Source: an uncultured Bacteroides sp. (GTDB lineage Bacteria; Bacteroidota; Bacteroidia; Bacteroidales; Bacteroidaceae). From it: a stretch of 14,474 nucleotides of DNA. The DNA lies in the NCBI RefSeq assembly GCF_910586915.1, contig NZ_CAJULN010000059.1:1-14474 (forward strand), written 5' to 3'. Below the pieces are notes generated by a model that saw only the letters and a list, made by a program, of their open reading frames with translations, did not search any database and was not told the DNA's origin. Made by a program: the position numbers and the translations under genes. Shown here piece after piece: positions 1-6,529 of the stretch (the stretch's first letter is position 1; each line of letters opens with the position of its first letter).

Positions 1-808
1 TAGTTTGCAATTTATTGATAATCAAGCATACATTAGTTAGTGCAACAAATGTGAAAAAGGCAAAGACGAACAAGTCCCTGACGTGTTCCAGCCGCTCGGA
101 AACCATTTTCTTTTTAAGGATGATTTTTATTTCGTCCTCTGTCAGATAACCCCTGTCCACTTTCTCCAGCCGGATTTTGTAGCTGGCGAACGGGTCGCCC
201 ACCAGTATGCCGTTGTTGCGGGCAATGATGATGATGCGCTTGAAGAACTGCATGAACTTGGCGGTGGTGTTGTAGCCGCACTTGCAGGCGGTACGCAAAT
301 ACAACTCAAAATCGGTAATGAACATCGGGCTTATCTCCTTTATGGATATGTCCGATACGTTGTACTTGCTGCGGATGAACTCGGCGAGGTGGCGGCGGGT
401 CACTTCATACTTGCGGTAGGTCGCTATCGTCTTGGATATGCCCACAAGCTGCTTCACATCGTCATTATGCTTTTGGAACAACGAAAGGATTGTTTCGTGG
501 CTCTCGCTATGACCTAAAAACTCGTTCTTCACTTTCTCGGCGGTCACATAGTTGTCACGCCGCTGCATTTCGTGGTAAATGGTGTTCAGGGAAGAACGTA
601 TGTCGTCCAAAAGGGCGTTTATCCTCCCGGCATCCCTGCCTTTGGCTTTGCCCGCAGCCGTGTTCCAGTTGTCGGGCTGGATGCTCTGTTTCGTACTGAA
701 CTGGCAAAGTTTGCCGTCTATGGTGATGCGTGCCATAATCATAACCTCGCCGTTTTTCTTTTCAGAACCTTTCTTCAAATAAAAAAGAACCTTGAATGTC
801 GATTTCAT
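1..808 (-). CDS. Tyrosine recombinase (site-specific integrase), partial, cut by window edge
   Basis: The frame opens with ATG at 808-806 and stays open to base 1 (269 codons seen). The protein begins MKSTFKVLFYLKKGSEKKNG, typical of Bacteroides integrases with an N-terminal arm-DNA-binding domain (about residues 1-90). A SAM-like core-binding domain follows (about 105-200, with LFQKHNDDVKQLVG and YRKYEVTRRHLAEFI). The start of the catalytic domain is at about 225-250 (GYLTEDEIKIIL then RDLFVFA). Such enzymes cut and rejoin DNA to move integrative conjugative elements or transposons. The family usually runs to about 400 residues, so the catalytic R-H-R-Y residues lie beyond the window if present. 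From about residue 249 (bases 1-62) the sequence becomes A/T-rich and no longer resembles the expected CFTGLAY-type motif, so the gene may be interrupted there. It reads away from tRNA-Ser. The family call is firm; intactness is unknown. Confidence 0.82.
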   Translation of the reverse strand, partial: MKSTFKVLFYLKKGSEKKNGEVMIMARITIDGKLCQFSTKQSIQPDNWNTAAGKAKGRDAGRINALLDDIRSSLNTIYHEMQRRDNYVTAEKVKNEFLGHSESHETILSLFQKHNDDVKQLVGISKTIATYRKYEVTRRHLAEFIRSKYNVSDISIKEISPMFITDFELYLRTACKCGYNTTAKFMQFFKRIIIIARNNGILVGDPFASYKIRLEKVDRGYLTEDEIKIILKKKMVSERLEHVRDLFVFAFFTFVALTNVCLIINKLQT

Positions 809-826
809 AACTCACTTTTTTAGTTG

Positions 827-834
827 CAAAATTA
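827..834 (-). promoter_or_regulatory. Possible -7 box of the integrase promoter
   Basis: On the minus strand this reads TAATTTTG, matching the Bacteroides -7 consensus TAnnTTTG, about 19 nt before the integrase ATG. No convincing -33 TTTG is seen at the usual 19-21 bp spacing. A small palindrome (CTCG-tttt-CGAG, 845-856) lies just upstream instead. It is a weak call, based on one box and its position. Confidence 0.35.
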
Positions 835-880
835 ATTTTTACCTCTCGTTTTCGAGTTATGCAGACTATGGACTAATCAA

Positions 881-955
881 GTCATTATCAGGTCATTTGA
901 GGACAAATCGTTACCGTTTTTGTCCGGCAGGGAATAGGTAACGATTTAGTAACGA
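881..955. repeat. Cluster of short direct and inverted repeats beside the integrase (possible recombinase/excisionase sites)
   Basis: This gene-free strip holds several short repeats. GTCATT occurs at 881-886 and 892-897, 11 bp apart. GGACAAA (901-907) is inverted as TTTGTCC (919-925). An 11-bp perfect inverted repeat pairs 905-915 (AAATCGTTACC) with 937-947. GTAACGA occurs at 938-944 and again at 949-955, also 11 bp apart, with an inverted copy at 908-914. Spacing near one helical turn places copies on the same face, as in arm-type or excisionase sites at integrase ends. That role is inferred from position next to the integrase start; the repeats themselves are directly visible. Confidence 0.45.
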
Positions 956-1009
956 AACTTTGTCTTTTACCGTACTTTTGAAGTCTTGGAAGCTGGACTT
1001 TCGGGCAAT

Positions 1010-1039
1010 AAAAAAAGCCACAAATCATTGATTTGTAGC
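1010..1039 (-). terminator. Rho-independent terminator of tRNA-Ser
   Basis: On the minus strand a 10-bp stem (GCTACAAATC / GATTTGTGGC, one G-U pair, 3-nt loop) is followed by a run of seven T. It starts about 40 nt past the tRNA 3' end and suits that transcript. The plus strand has the same stem with one mismatch followed by five T, so weak two-way action is possible. Confidence 0.7.
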
Positions 1040-1080
1040 TTTTTGTCCGTTTACTGACCATTTCTGTCCAGTAAGTTCAG

Positions 1081-1165
1081 CGGAGAGACAGGGATTCGAA
1101 CCCCGGGTACCTCGCAGTACAACGGTTTTCAAGACCGCCGCAATCGACCACTCTGCCACCTCTCC
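1081..1165 (-). tRNA. tRNA-Ser (anticodon UGA)
   Basis: The 85-nt minus-strand sequence folds as a class II tRNA. The acceptor GGAGAGG pairs with TCTCTCC (one G-U pair), followed by discriminator G at 1081. The D-arm contains GGCAGAGTGGTCGA. The anticodon loop is CTTGAAA with UGA at 1129-1131. A long variable arm (TGTACTGCGAGGTACC) is characteristic of serine tRNAs. The T-arm carries GGTTCGAATCC. CCA is not encoded. It reads UCA and other UCN serine codons. It sits between the integrase end and pflB with its own promoter and terminator. Confidence 0.97.
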
Positions 1166-1205
1166 AAAACTCCTTTATCAGAAGTGCTTTCCGTTGAAAG
1201 CGGTG

Positions 1206-1236
1206 CAAAGGTACGAAGTTTTTTTTAACTTGCAAT
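1206..1236 (-). promoter_or_regulatory. Promoter of tRNA-Ser
   Basis: Read on the minus strand, a perfect -7 box TACCTTTG (1213-1206) lies 19 bp after an ATTG -33 element (1236-1233). This matches the Bacteroides primary-sigma consensus TTTG-N19-TAnnTTTG. Transcription would start close to 1199, about 35 nt before the mature tRNA 5' end. Confidence 0.7.
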
Positions 1237-1302
1237 AGTTTGCACGAAAAAAGCGAAAAAGATTTCCTAAGGATAGTAACAGAGAAGTATTTTATGTTGA
1301 AA

Positions 1303-1328
1303 AGCATAAAATGCAGCATATTTATGCT
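1303..1328. promoter_or_regulatory. Palindromic operator-like site upstream of pflB
   Basis: AGCATAAA (1303-1310) is repeated in inverted form as TTTATGCT (1321-1328). The 10-bp spacer contains a nested palindrome ATGC-A-GCAT (1311-1319). The site ends 20 bp before the pflB -7 box, so it covers the -33 region and just upstream. A bound dimeric regulator could act on pflBA. The symmetry is seen; the regulator is unknown. Confidence 0.4.
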
Positions 1329-1348
1329 GATTATATGAAAAATGATTG

Positions 1349-1356
1349 TAACTTTG
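1349..1356 (+). promoter_or_regulatory. -7 box of the pflBA promoter
   Basis: TAACTTTG matches TAnnTTTG exactly and lies 47 nt before the pflB ATG, predicting a leader of about 40 nt. The -33 region is poor, consistent with a promoter that needs an activator or has a suboptimal upstream element. Confidence 0.55.
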
Positions 1357-1403
1357 TACGCTCTAAAGAGAAAGACAACTACAACCTCTAATTTTATCAT
1401 TTT

Positions 1404-3632
1404 ATGGAATTAAATAAAATCTTTAATGATGGTCTTTGGAGCAGCGAAATCAACGTCAGAGATTTCGTAAGTCATAACATCACTCCGTACTACGGAGACG
1501 CTTCTTTCCTCGAAGGCCCTACCGAACGTACAAAAGCTGTATGGAACCGCTGCTTGGAAGCATTGGCAGAAGAAAGAGCAAACAACGGCGTACGCTCGCT
1601 CGATCATGTTACCGTATCCACTATTACTTCCCACAAAGCCGGATATATCGACAAAGAAAACGAACTGATTGTCGGTCTGCAAACAGACGAACTGTTGAAA
1701 CGTGCTATCAAGCCTTTCGGCGGTATCAATGTAGTAAGCAAAGCCTGCCATGAAAACGGAGTGGAAGTAGACGACCGCGTAAAAGACATATTCACTCACT
1801 ACCGCAAGACACACAACGACGGTGTATTTGATGTATATACCGAAGAAATACGCTCGTTCCGCTCATTAGGATTCCTCACCGGACTGCCCGACAACTATGC
1901 CCGCGGCCGTATCATCGGTGACTACCGCCGTATGGCTCTTTATGGTATCGACCGCCTGATTGAAGCCAAAAAAGAAGACCTGCGCAACCTGACAGGCCCA
2001 ATGACCGAAGCATGCATCCGCCTGCGCGAAGAAGTGGCCGAACAAATCAAAGCCCTGAAAGAAATGAAAGTGATGGGCGAATACTACGGACTCGACCTGA
2101 GCCGTCCTGCCTACACAGCACAGGAAGCTGTTCAATGGGTATATATGGCCTATCTTGCCGCCGTTAAAGAACAAGACGGAGCAGCCATGTCATTAGGAAA
2201 CGTTTCTTCGTTCCTGGATATTTACATGGAATATGAACTGAGCAAAGGAACCATCACCGAATCTTTCGCACAGGAACTTATCGACCAATTCGTTATCAAA
2301 CTGCGCATGGTACGCCACCTGCGTATGCAATCCTACAACGATATCTTTGCCGGCGACCCGACTTGGGTAACCGAATCTCTCGGCGGACGTCTCAACGACG
2401 GACGTACCAAAGTGACAAAGACCTCTTTCCGCTTCCTGCAAACGCTGTACAACCTCGGTCCGTCGCCGGAACCGAACCTGACCGTACTCTGGAGCCCGGA
2501 ACTGCCGGAAGGTTTCAAAGATTTCTGTGCAAAGGTATCTATCGACACCTCTTCTATCCAATACGAAAACGACGACCTGATGCGCGAAGTGCGTCAATCG
2601 GACGACTACGGAATCGCCTGCTGCGTATCTTACCAAGAAATCGGAAAACAAATCCAGTTCTTCGGCGCACGCTGCAACCTGGCTAAAGCCCTGCTGCTCG
2701 CCATCAACGGCGGACGTTGCGAAAACACCGGTACAGTGATGGTGAAAAACATCCCCGTGCTGACCAGCGACACACTGAACTTCGAAGAAGTAATGACCAA
2801 CTATAAGAAGGTGCTGACTGAAATCGCCCGTGTTTACAACGAAGCGATGAACATCATCCACTATATGCACGACAAGTATTACTACGAAAAAGCACAGATG
2901 GCTCTCGTAGATACCAACCCGCGCATCAACCTTGCTTACGGTGTAGCCGGACTTTCCATTGCGCTCGACTCTCTGTCGGCTATCAAATATGCGAAAGTTA
3001 CCGCCCGCCGCAACGATATCGGTCTGACGGAAGGCTTCGACATCGAAGGCGAATTCCCCTGCTTCGGAAACGACAATGACAAAGTAGACCACTTAGGCGT
3101 TGACTTAGTATATTTCTTCAGCGAAGAATTGAAGAAGCTCCCGGTTTACAAGAATGCTCGTCCTACCCTCTCACTGCTGACGATTACTTCCAACGTAATG
3201 TACGGCAAAAAGACCGGTGCTACTCCCGACGGACGCGCCAAAGGTGTTGCATTCGCTCCGGGTGCCAACCCGATGCACGGACGCGACAAGAACGGTGCCA
3301 TTGCCTCTTTGAGTTCAGTAGCGAAACTGCGCTACCGCGACTCGCAGGATGGTATCAGTAACACTTTCTCCATCGTTCCGAAATCATTGGGAGCTACCGA
3401 AGAAGACCGCATCGAAAACCTCGTGACCATGATGGACGGTTACTTTACAAAAGGTGCTCACCACCTGAACGTAAATGTTCTGAACCGCGATATGCTTTAC
3501 GATGCAATGGAACATCCGGAGAAATATCCGCAACTTACTATCCGTGTTTCCGGTTATGCCGTAAACTTCGTGAAGTTGAGCCGCGAGCATCAATTGGAAG
3601 TTATCAGCCGCAGCTTCCACGAACGTATGTAA
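1404..3632 (+). CDS. pflB: Pyruvate formate-lyase (formate C-acetyltransferase), glycyl radical enzyme
   Basis: This 742-residue cytoplasmic enzyme splits pyruvate with CoA into acetyl-CoA and formate under anaerobic conditions. The PFL domain fills most of the chain. The two adjacent catalytic cysteines are Cys406-Cys407 in the motif GIACCVSYQEIG. The C-terminal glycyl-radical motif RVSGYAV places the radical on Gly717. Length and both motifs fit true PflB (E. coli is 760 residues) rather than a diol dehydratase or choline lyase relative. The first ATG is used, in an A/T-rich leader without a clear Shine-Dalgarno site, as is usual in this group. The activase gene starts 14 nt after the stop, so the two form an operon. 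No damage is seen. Confidence 0.97.
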   Translation: MELNKIFNDGLWSSEINVRDFVSHNITPYYGDASFLEGPTERTKAVWNRCLEALAEERANNGVRSLDHVTVSTITSHKAGYIDKENELIVGLQTDELLKRAIKPFGGINVVSKACHENGVEVDDRVKDIFTHYRKTHNDGVFDVYTEEIRSFRSLGFLTGLPDNYARGRIIGDYRRMALYGIDRLIEAKKEDLRNLTGPMTEACIRLREEVAEQIKALKEMKVMGEYYGLDLSRPAYTAQEAVQWVYMAYLAAVKEQDGAAMSLGNVSSFLDIYMEYELSKGTITESFAQELIDQFVIKLRMVRHLRMQSYNDIFAGDPTWVTESLGGRLNDGRTKVTKTSFRFLQTLYNLGPSPEPNLTVLWSPELPEGFKDFCAKVSIDTSSIQYENDDLMREVRQSDDYGIACCVSYQEIGKQIQFFGARCNLAKALLLAINGGRCENTGTVMVKNIPVLTSDTLNFEEVMTNYKKVLTEIARVYNEAMNIIHYMHDKYYYEKAQMALVDTNPRINLAYGVAGLSIALDSLSAIKYAKVTARRNDIGLTEGFDIEGEFPCFGNDNDKVDHLGVDLVYFFSEELKKLPVYKNARPTLSLLTITSNVMYGKKTGATPDGRAKGVAFAPGANPMHGRDKNGAIASLSSVAKLRYRDSQDGISNTFSIVPKSLGATEEDRIENLVTMMDGYFTKGAHHLNVNVLNRDMLYDAMEHPEKYPQLTIRVSGYAVNFVKLSREHQLEVISRSFHERM

Positions 3633-3646
3633 TCTATCTACTCTAT

Positions 3647-4375
3647 ATGACGATAAACGTACATTCATACGAAAGTATGGGAACATTCGACGGGCCGGGC
3701 TTACGGCTCGTCGTTTTTCTTCAAGGTTGCAATTTCCGTTGCCTGTATTGTGCCAATCCCGACACGATAGCCGGCAAAGGCGGTACGCCCACCCCGCCGG
3801 AAGAGATTGTCCGTATGGCCGTGAGCCAGCGCCCATTCTTCGGAAAACGCGGTGGGGTCACTTTCTCGGGTGGAGAACCTACGTTTCAAGCCAAAGCGCT
3901 TGTCCCGCTGGTTCGTGAACTGAAAGAAAAAGATATTCATGTCTGCATCGATAGCAACGGTGGACTATGGAATGAAGATGTGGAAGAACTCTTCAAACTG
4001 ACCGACCTCGTATTGCTTGACATCAAAGAGTTCAATCTCACCCGCCATCAGGCATTGACCGGAAGAAGCAACGAACAGACCATCCGCACGGCTGCATGGC
4101 TCGAAGAGAACGAGAAACCATTTTGGCTACGTTATGTGCTTGTGCCCGGATATAGTGATTTTGAAGAGGATATCCGTCGGTTGGGAGAGACTTTGGGAAA
4201 GTACAAAATGATTCAACGGGTAGAAATCTTGCCTTACCATACGTTAGGAGTACATAAATACGAAGCGATGGAACAGGAGTACAAATTAAAAGGCGTCAAA
4301 GAAAATACTCCCGAACAACTTGAGAAGGCTGAAAAAATATTTAAAGAGTATTTCACTACTGTGGTAGTCAATTAA
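3647..4375 (+). CDS. pflA: Pyruvate formate-lyase activating enzyme (radical SAM)
   Basis: This 242-residue radical-SAM enzyme uses a 4Fe-4S cluster and S-adenosylmethionine to place the glycyl radical on Gly717 of PflB. The cluster motif CNFRCLYC supplies Cys28, Cys32 and Cys35. The SAM-binding GGE motif is at 75-77 within FSGGEPTFQ. The N-terminal SYESMGTFDGPGLR segment is typical of PflA, and the short length, without an extra ferredoxin insert, separates it from activases of other glycyl radical enzymes. Only 14 nt separate it from pflB, so co-transcription is expected. A long hairpin follows 18 nt after the stop. Confidence 0.95.
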   Translation: MTINVHSYESMGTFDGPGLRLVVFLQGCNFRCLYCANPDTIAGKGGTPTPPEEIVRMAVSQRPFFGKRGGVTFSGGEPTFQAKALVPLVRELKEKDIHVCIDSNGGLWNEDVEELFKLTDLVLLDIKEFNLTRHQALTGRSNEQTIRTAAWLEENEKPFWLRYVLVPGYSDFEEDIRRLGETLGKYKMIQRVEILPYHTLGVHKYEAMEQEYKLKGVKENTPEQLEKAEKIFKEYFTTVVVN

Positions 4376-4393
4376 CCACTGCTATACGTTGTT

Positions 4394-4509
4394 TTCACCA
4401 CAGAGGCCACAGAGTCTCACAGAGTTTTCTTTTTCTATCATCAATATGCAAATAGCCGATATTGGAAATGATAAAAAACTCTGTGAGACTCTGTGGCCTC
4501 TGTGGTGAA
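4394..4509. repeat. 116-bp long-hairpin element with CACAGAG repeats
   Basis: Two perfectly complementary 35-nt arms (4394-4428 and 4475-4509) flank a 46-nt middle. The middle itself pairs: TATCAT-CAATAT (4436-4447) with ATATTG (4459-4464), a 3-nt bulge, then ATGATA (4468-4473). Each arm carries three copies of CACAGAG at 9-10 bp spacing. The element fills the gap between convergent transcripts (pflA and the membrane-protein gene). No T-run follows either arm, so it is not a classic intrinsic terminator, though it could still stop or stabilise both RNAs. It resembles dispersed intergenic palindromes (REP/MITE-like); copy number cannot be judged from this window. Confidence 0.75.
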
Positions 4510-4535
4510 TAAATAATAGAAAAGCGGAATCTTCA

Positions 4536-5798
4536 CTAATAAGTCAGGCGAACACCGGCTTGTATATTGAAGTTAACCGGATTCTCTTTGCGTATGGTCT
4601 GTATATCCGAACCGTCGTCAAAGTAATAGGCAACGCCCGGCTCCGCATAGATACCGATATGTTTCGTTGCATTCAACTGTGCGCCTACCGCACCGGATAC
4701 CGAAAATTGCAAAGGCTTCACCGTTTCCTTTTCAGAACCGAGCTTTCCATAAACACATTTCTCGGCCATACCGCCGCCGGATACATAAAGAGTGACGAGC
4801 TTCTTATCAAAGAAGTTCCAGTTGGCACGCAACGGGATACCGATATAGTGGAGTTTCTGCGCTATCTGCCGGTCGCTATCAGCCAGTTTGGCCTCCGAAG
4901 AAAGCAGCGTATAAGTCAGACCGGACTCCAGCGAGAATCCCTTGCCCAAAGTCTTACGCACCGACAATCCGAAAGATACAGGCTGATGATGTTTAATGTC
5001 GACTATCGGTTTCTCTTGACGCAGGTAAGGCACCCCGTCTTCAAAAATCAAAGTCTGGTCTTCGGGAATCTGCATCAGACCGTTTGATACAGAAAGCATA
5101 CTGACACGGGACATATAAGGATAGGCTCCCGAACCGACTTCCGAAGAAGCGCCGCCCGAATTTCCCACTCCCAACCCTACCGTCCAGGTTCCTTTCCGAG
5201 AGGAGCGGTTTTGCGCCGGGATGTGATATTTGTCTCTGCCCGAAGGACGGCGCGTTCGGTTGCTCACCGCGCGCTCCGTTTCTTTCGGTTCAGTCTGAAT
5301 GGCCTTTGTTTCCTCTATCGGCTGCGCATCCTTCGCAACTTTTCCGGATTCGGTATCTTCCACCGCAGGTTCGGGTTTGTCTTTCCCGAAGGATTCATCT
5401 GCCGGAGCTTTATATGCCGCCACAGTCCGTTCCGTTCTCGCCAGCCGGTCTTCACGGGCAACGGGGGGGGGCACGACAGCCTCAACGGAAGTTCCTTGCA
5501 CATCCGGTTTTCTCACCTCCGGCAAAGCATCGGGCAGCGAAGCCAATGCGGGAGTTTGCGTACGACGTATCTCGTCCGCAGCAGGCGTTCCTAAGAAATA
5601 CAGGCTTACTGACGAAACGACTGCCAACAGGATAACAGCCGCAGCCGCCATCATCCATTTCCGATAAGGATATATCTTCTCCTCTACAGGAGGCGTAAGT
5701 TCTTTCTCCAGGCGTTCCCAGCCGGATACAGGCAGCGGCTCGGAATAGTCCGCGAGCTTCTCCTTCCACTTATTCATCCACAATTCTTTCTCTTCCAT
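4536..5798 (-). CDS. Putative sigma-linked membrane protein: one N-terminal helix, charged linker, C-terminal outer-membrane beta-barrel-like domain
   Basis: This 420-residue protein is encoded 6 nt after the ECF sigma stop, so it is probably the sigma partner or anti-sigma-like regulator. Residues 1-47 are charged and cytoplasm-like (WKEKLADYSEPLPVSGWERLEKEL). A single hydrophobic helix spans about 48-69. Residues 71 to about 200 form a long Pro/Glu/Lys/Arg-rich linker suited to the periplasm. From about 205 to the end, alternating strands rich in Gly and aromatic residues (VGLGVGNSGG, LSVRKTLGKGFSLESGLTY) end in GVRLTY, as in PF13568-type outer-membrane barrels. A run of nine C in the coding strand (5471-5463) encodes Pro110-112 and could slip. 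Anti-sigma function is inferred from order and layout, not from a recognised sigma-binding motif. Confidence 0.7.
   Translation of the reverse strand: MEEKELWMNKWKEKLADYSEPLPVSGWERLEKELTPPVEEKIYPYRKWMMAAAAVILLAVVSSVSLYFLGTPAADEIRRTQTPALASLPDALPEVRKPDVQGTSVEAVVPPPVAREDRLARTERTVAAYKAPADESFGKDKPEPAVEDTESGKVAKDAQPIEETKAIQTEPKETERAVSNRTRRPSGRDKYHIPAQNRSSRKGTWTVGLGVGNSGGASSEVGSGAYPYMSRVSMLSVSNGLMQIPEDQTLIFEDGVPYLRQEKPIVDIKHHQPVSFGLSVRKTLGKGFSLESGLTYTLLSSEAKLADSDRQIAQKLHYIGIPLRANWNFFDKKLVTLYVSGGGMAEKCVYGKLGSEKETVKPLQFSVSGAVGAQLNATKHIGIYAEPGVAYYFDDGSDIQTIRKENPVNFNIQAGVRLTY
5463..5471 (-). repeat. Nine-base homopolymer (C9 in the coding strand)
   Basis: Nine consecutive G on the plus strand give CCC CCC CCC in the membrane-protein gene, encoding Pro110-112 in the linker just outside the membrane helix. 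Such tracts are slippage-prone; a one-base change would remove the C-terminal barrel. In this sequence the frame is intact. Confidence 0.6.
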
Positions 5799-5804
5799 CT
5801 CTAT

Positions 5805-6353
5805 CTATCCGTTATGCATTATCCATTCTTTTACTTTCTTTGCCAAAGCCGTCTTTGCCCGAAACAGTTGCGAAGCCGAAGATTTCTCGTTAATCCCCAA
5901 GGCCTGAGCAATTTCTTTATGCGATTTGTCCTCAAACGTATAAAGGTTGAACACTGTGCGATATCCTGCCGGCAACTCTTCGATAAACTGCATCAGTATC
6001 TTCGGGGGAATCGCTTCCACATCGGAAACATCCGGCTCTTCGTATTCTTCGGGCAACTCCTCCAACGACGACGCCTGACTGACGACATCGTTCTTCCGAA
6101 GATGCTGCAAAGCGATGTTGACCACTACCCGCTCCATCCACGCGCGCAGAGAACCTTCGCCGCGCCAGGTGAATTTGTCGAAAGAGTCGAATATCTTTAT
6201 GAAACTATCGTGCAGTAAGTCCTGGGCGGTATCCCGGTCGCCGGCATAGCGCAGGCAGATGCCAAGCATACGCCCCGCATACTGCTCATACAGTTCTTTG
6301 CGGGCGCGGTTGTTTCCTTGCCTGCATTGTTCCGACAACTCAAGTTCTTCCAT
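5805..6353 (-). CDS. RNA polymerase sigma factor, ECF (sigma-70) family
   Basis: Starting at ATG 6353 the protein has 182 residues. Region 2 comes first, with the core-binding and -10-recognising part around DTAQDLLHDSFIKIF and WMERVVVNIALQHLRKN. A short acidic linker follows (ELPEEYEEPDVSDVEAI), then region 4 with a helix-turn-helix (ELPAGYRTVFNLYTFEDKSHKEIAQALGINEKSSASQLFRAK). It lacks regions 1 and 3, as ECF factors do. An in-frame GTG at 6365 would add four residues (VYKR). I prefer the ATG because MEELELSEQCRQGN aligns better with the usual start of this family and GTG starts are rarer. Six nt separate it from the membrane-protein gene downstream, so they are one transcript. The regulon is unknown. 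Confidence 0.9.
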   Translation of the reverse strand: MEELELSEQCRQGNNRARKELYEQYAGRMLGICLRYAGDRDTAQDLLHDSFIKIFDSFDKFTWRGEGSLRAWMERVVVNIALQHLRKNDVVSQASSLEELPEEYEEPDVSDVEAIPPKILMQFIEELPAGYRTVFNLYTFEDKSHKEIAQALGINEKSSASQLFRAKTALAKKVKEWIMHNG

Positions 6354-6386
6354 TCTCTTATACACGTGTTTACCTTATAAATGCAG

Positions 6387-6417
6387 CAAAGATAGAAATA
6401 CTGCATAGAGAGAACAA
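6387..6417 (-). promoter_or_regulatory. Promoter of the ECF sigma operon
   Basis: On the minus strand a perfect -7 box TATCTTTG (6394-6387) lies 20 bp after TTG (6417-6415), fitting the housekeeping Bacteroides promoter pattern. The start point would fall near 6380, giving a leader of about 27 nt to the preferred ATG. A 6-bp inverted repeat, ATGCAG (6381-6386) and CTGCAT (6401-6406), brackets the -7 box and might be a repressor or self-regulation site, though it is short enough to be chance. Confidence 0.55.
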
Positions 6418-6529
6418 CTCTTTTACCACTTTTGTTTCTTTAACAAATGTGGATGCAATATCCGGCTATCCTATGCATTTCTCAGATACAAAGCAATTAT
6501 TTTTAATCCATCTAAAACCTGATTTATAT

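Noticed and set aside
83..517. A plus-strand open frame of 144 codons at the left end
   Set aside because: It is the reverse complement of the clear integrase frame on the minus strand.
1077..1400. A minus-strand open frame of 107 codons overlapping tRNA-Ser
   Set aside because: Its 3' half is the tRNA gene itself and its 5' half is the pflB promoter region.
2193..3092. A 299-codon open frame on the minus strand inside pflB
   Set aside because: It lies wholly antisense to a gene with complete catalytic motifs, resembles no family, and is expected from pflB codon bias.
6449..6529. Longer start for the NigD-like protein
   Set aside because: The extra 27 residues would precede a normal lipoprotein signal peptide and disable export; ATG 6530 is the better start.
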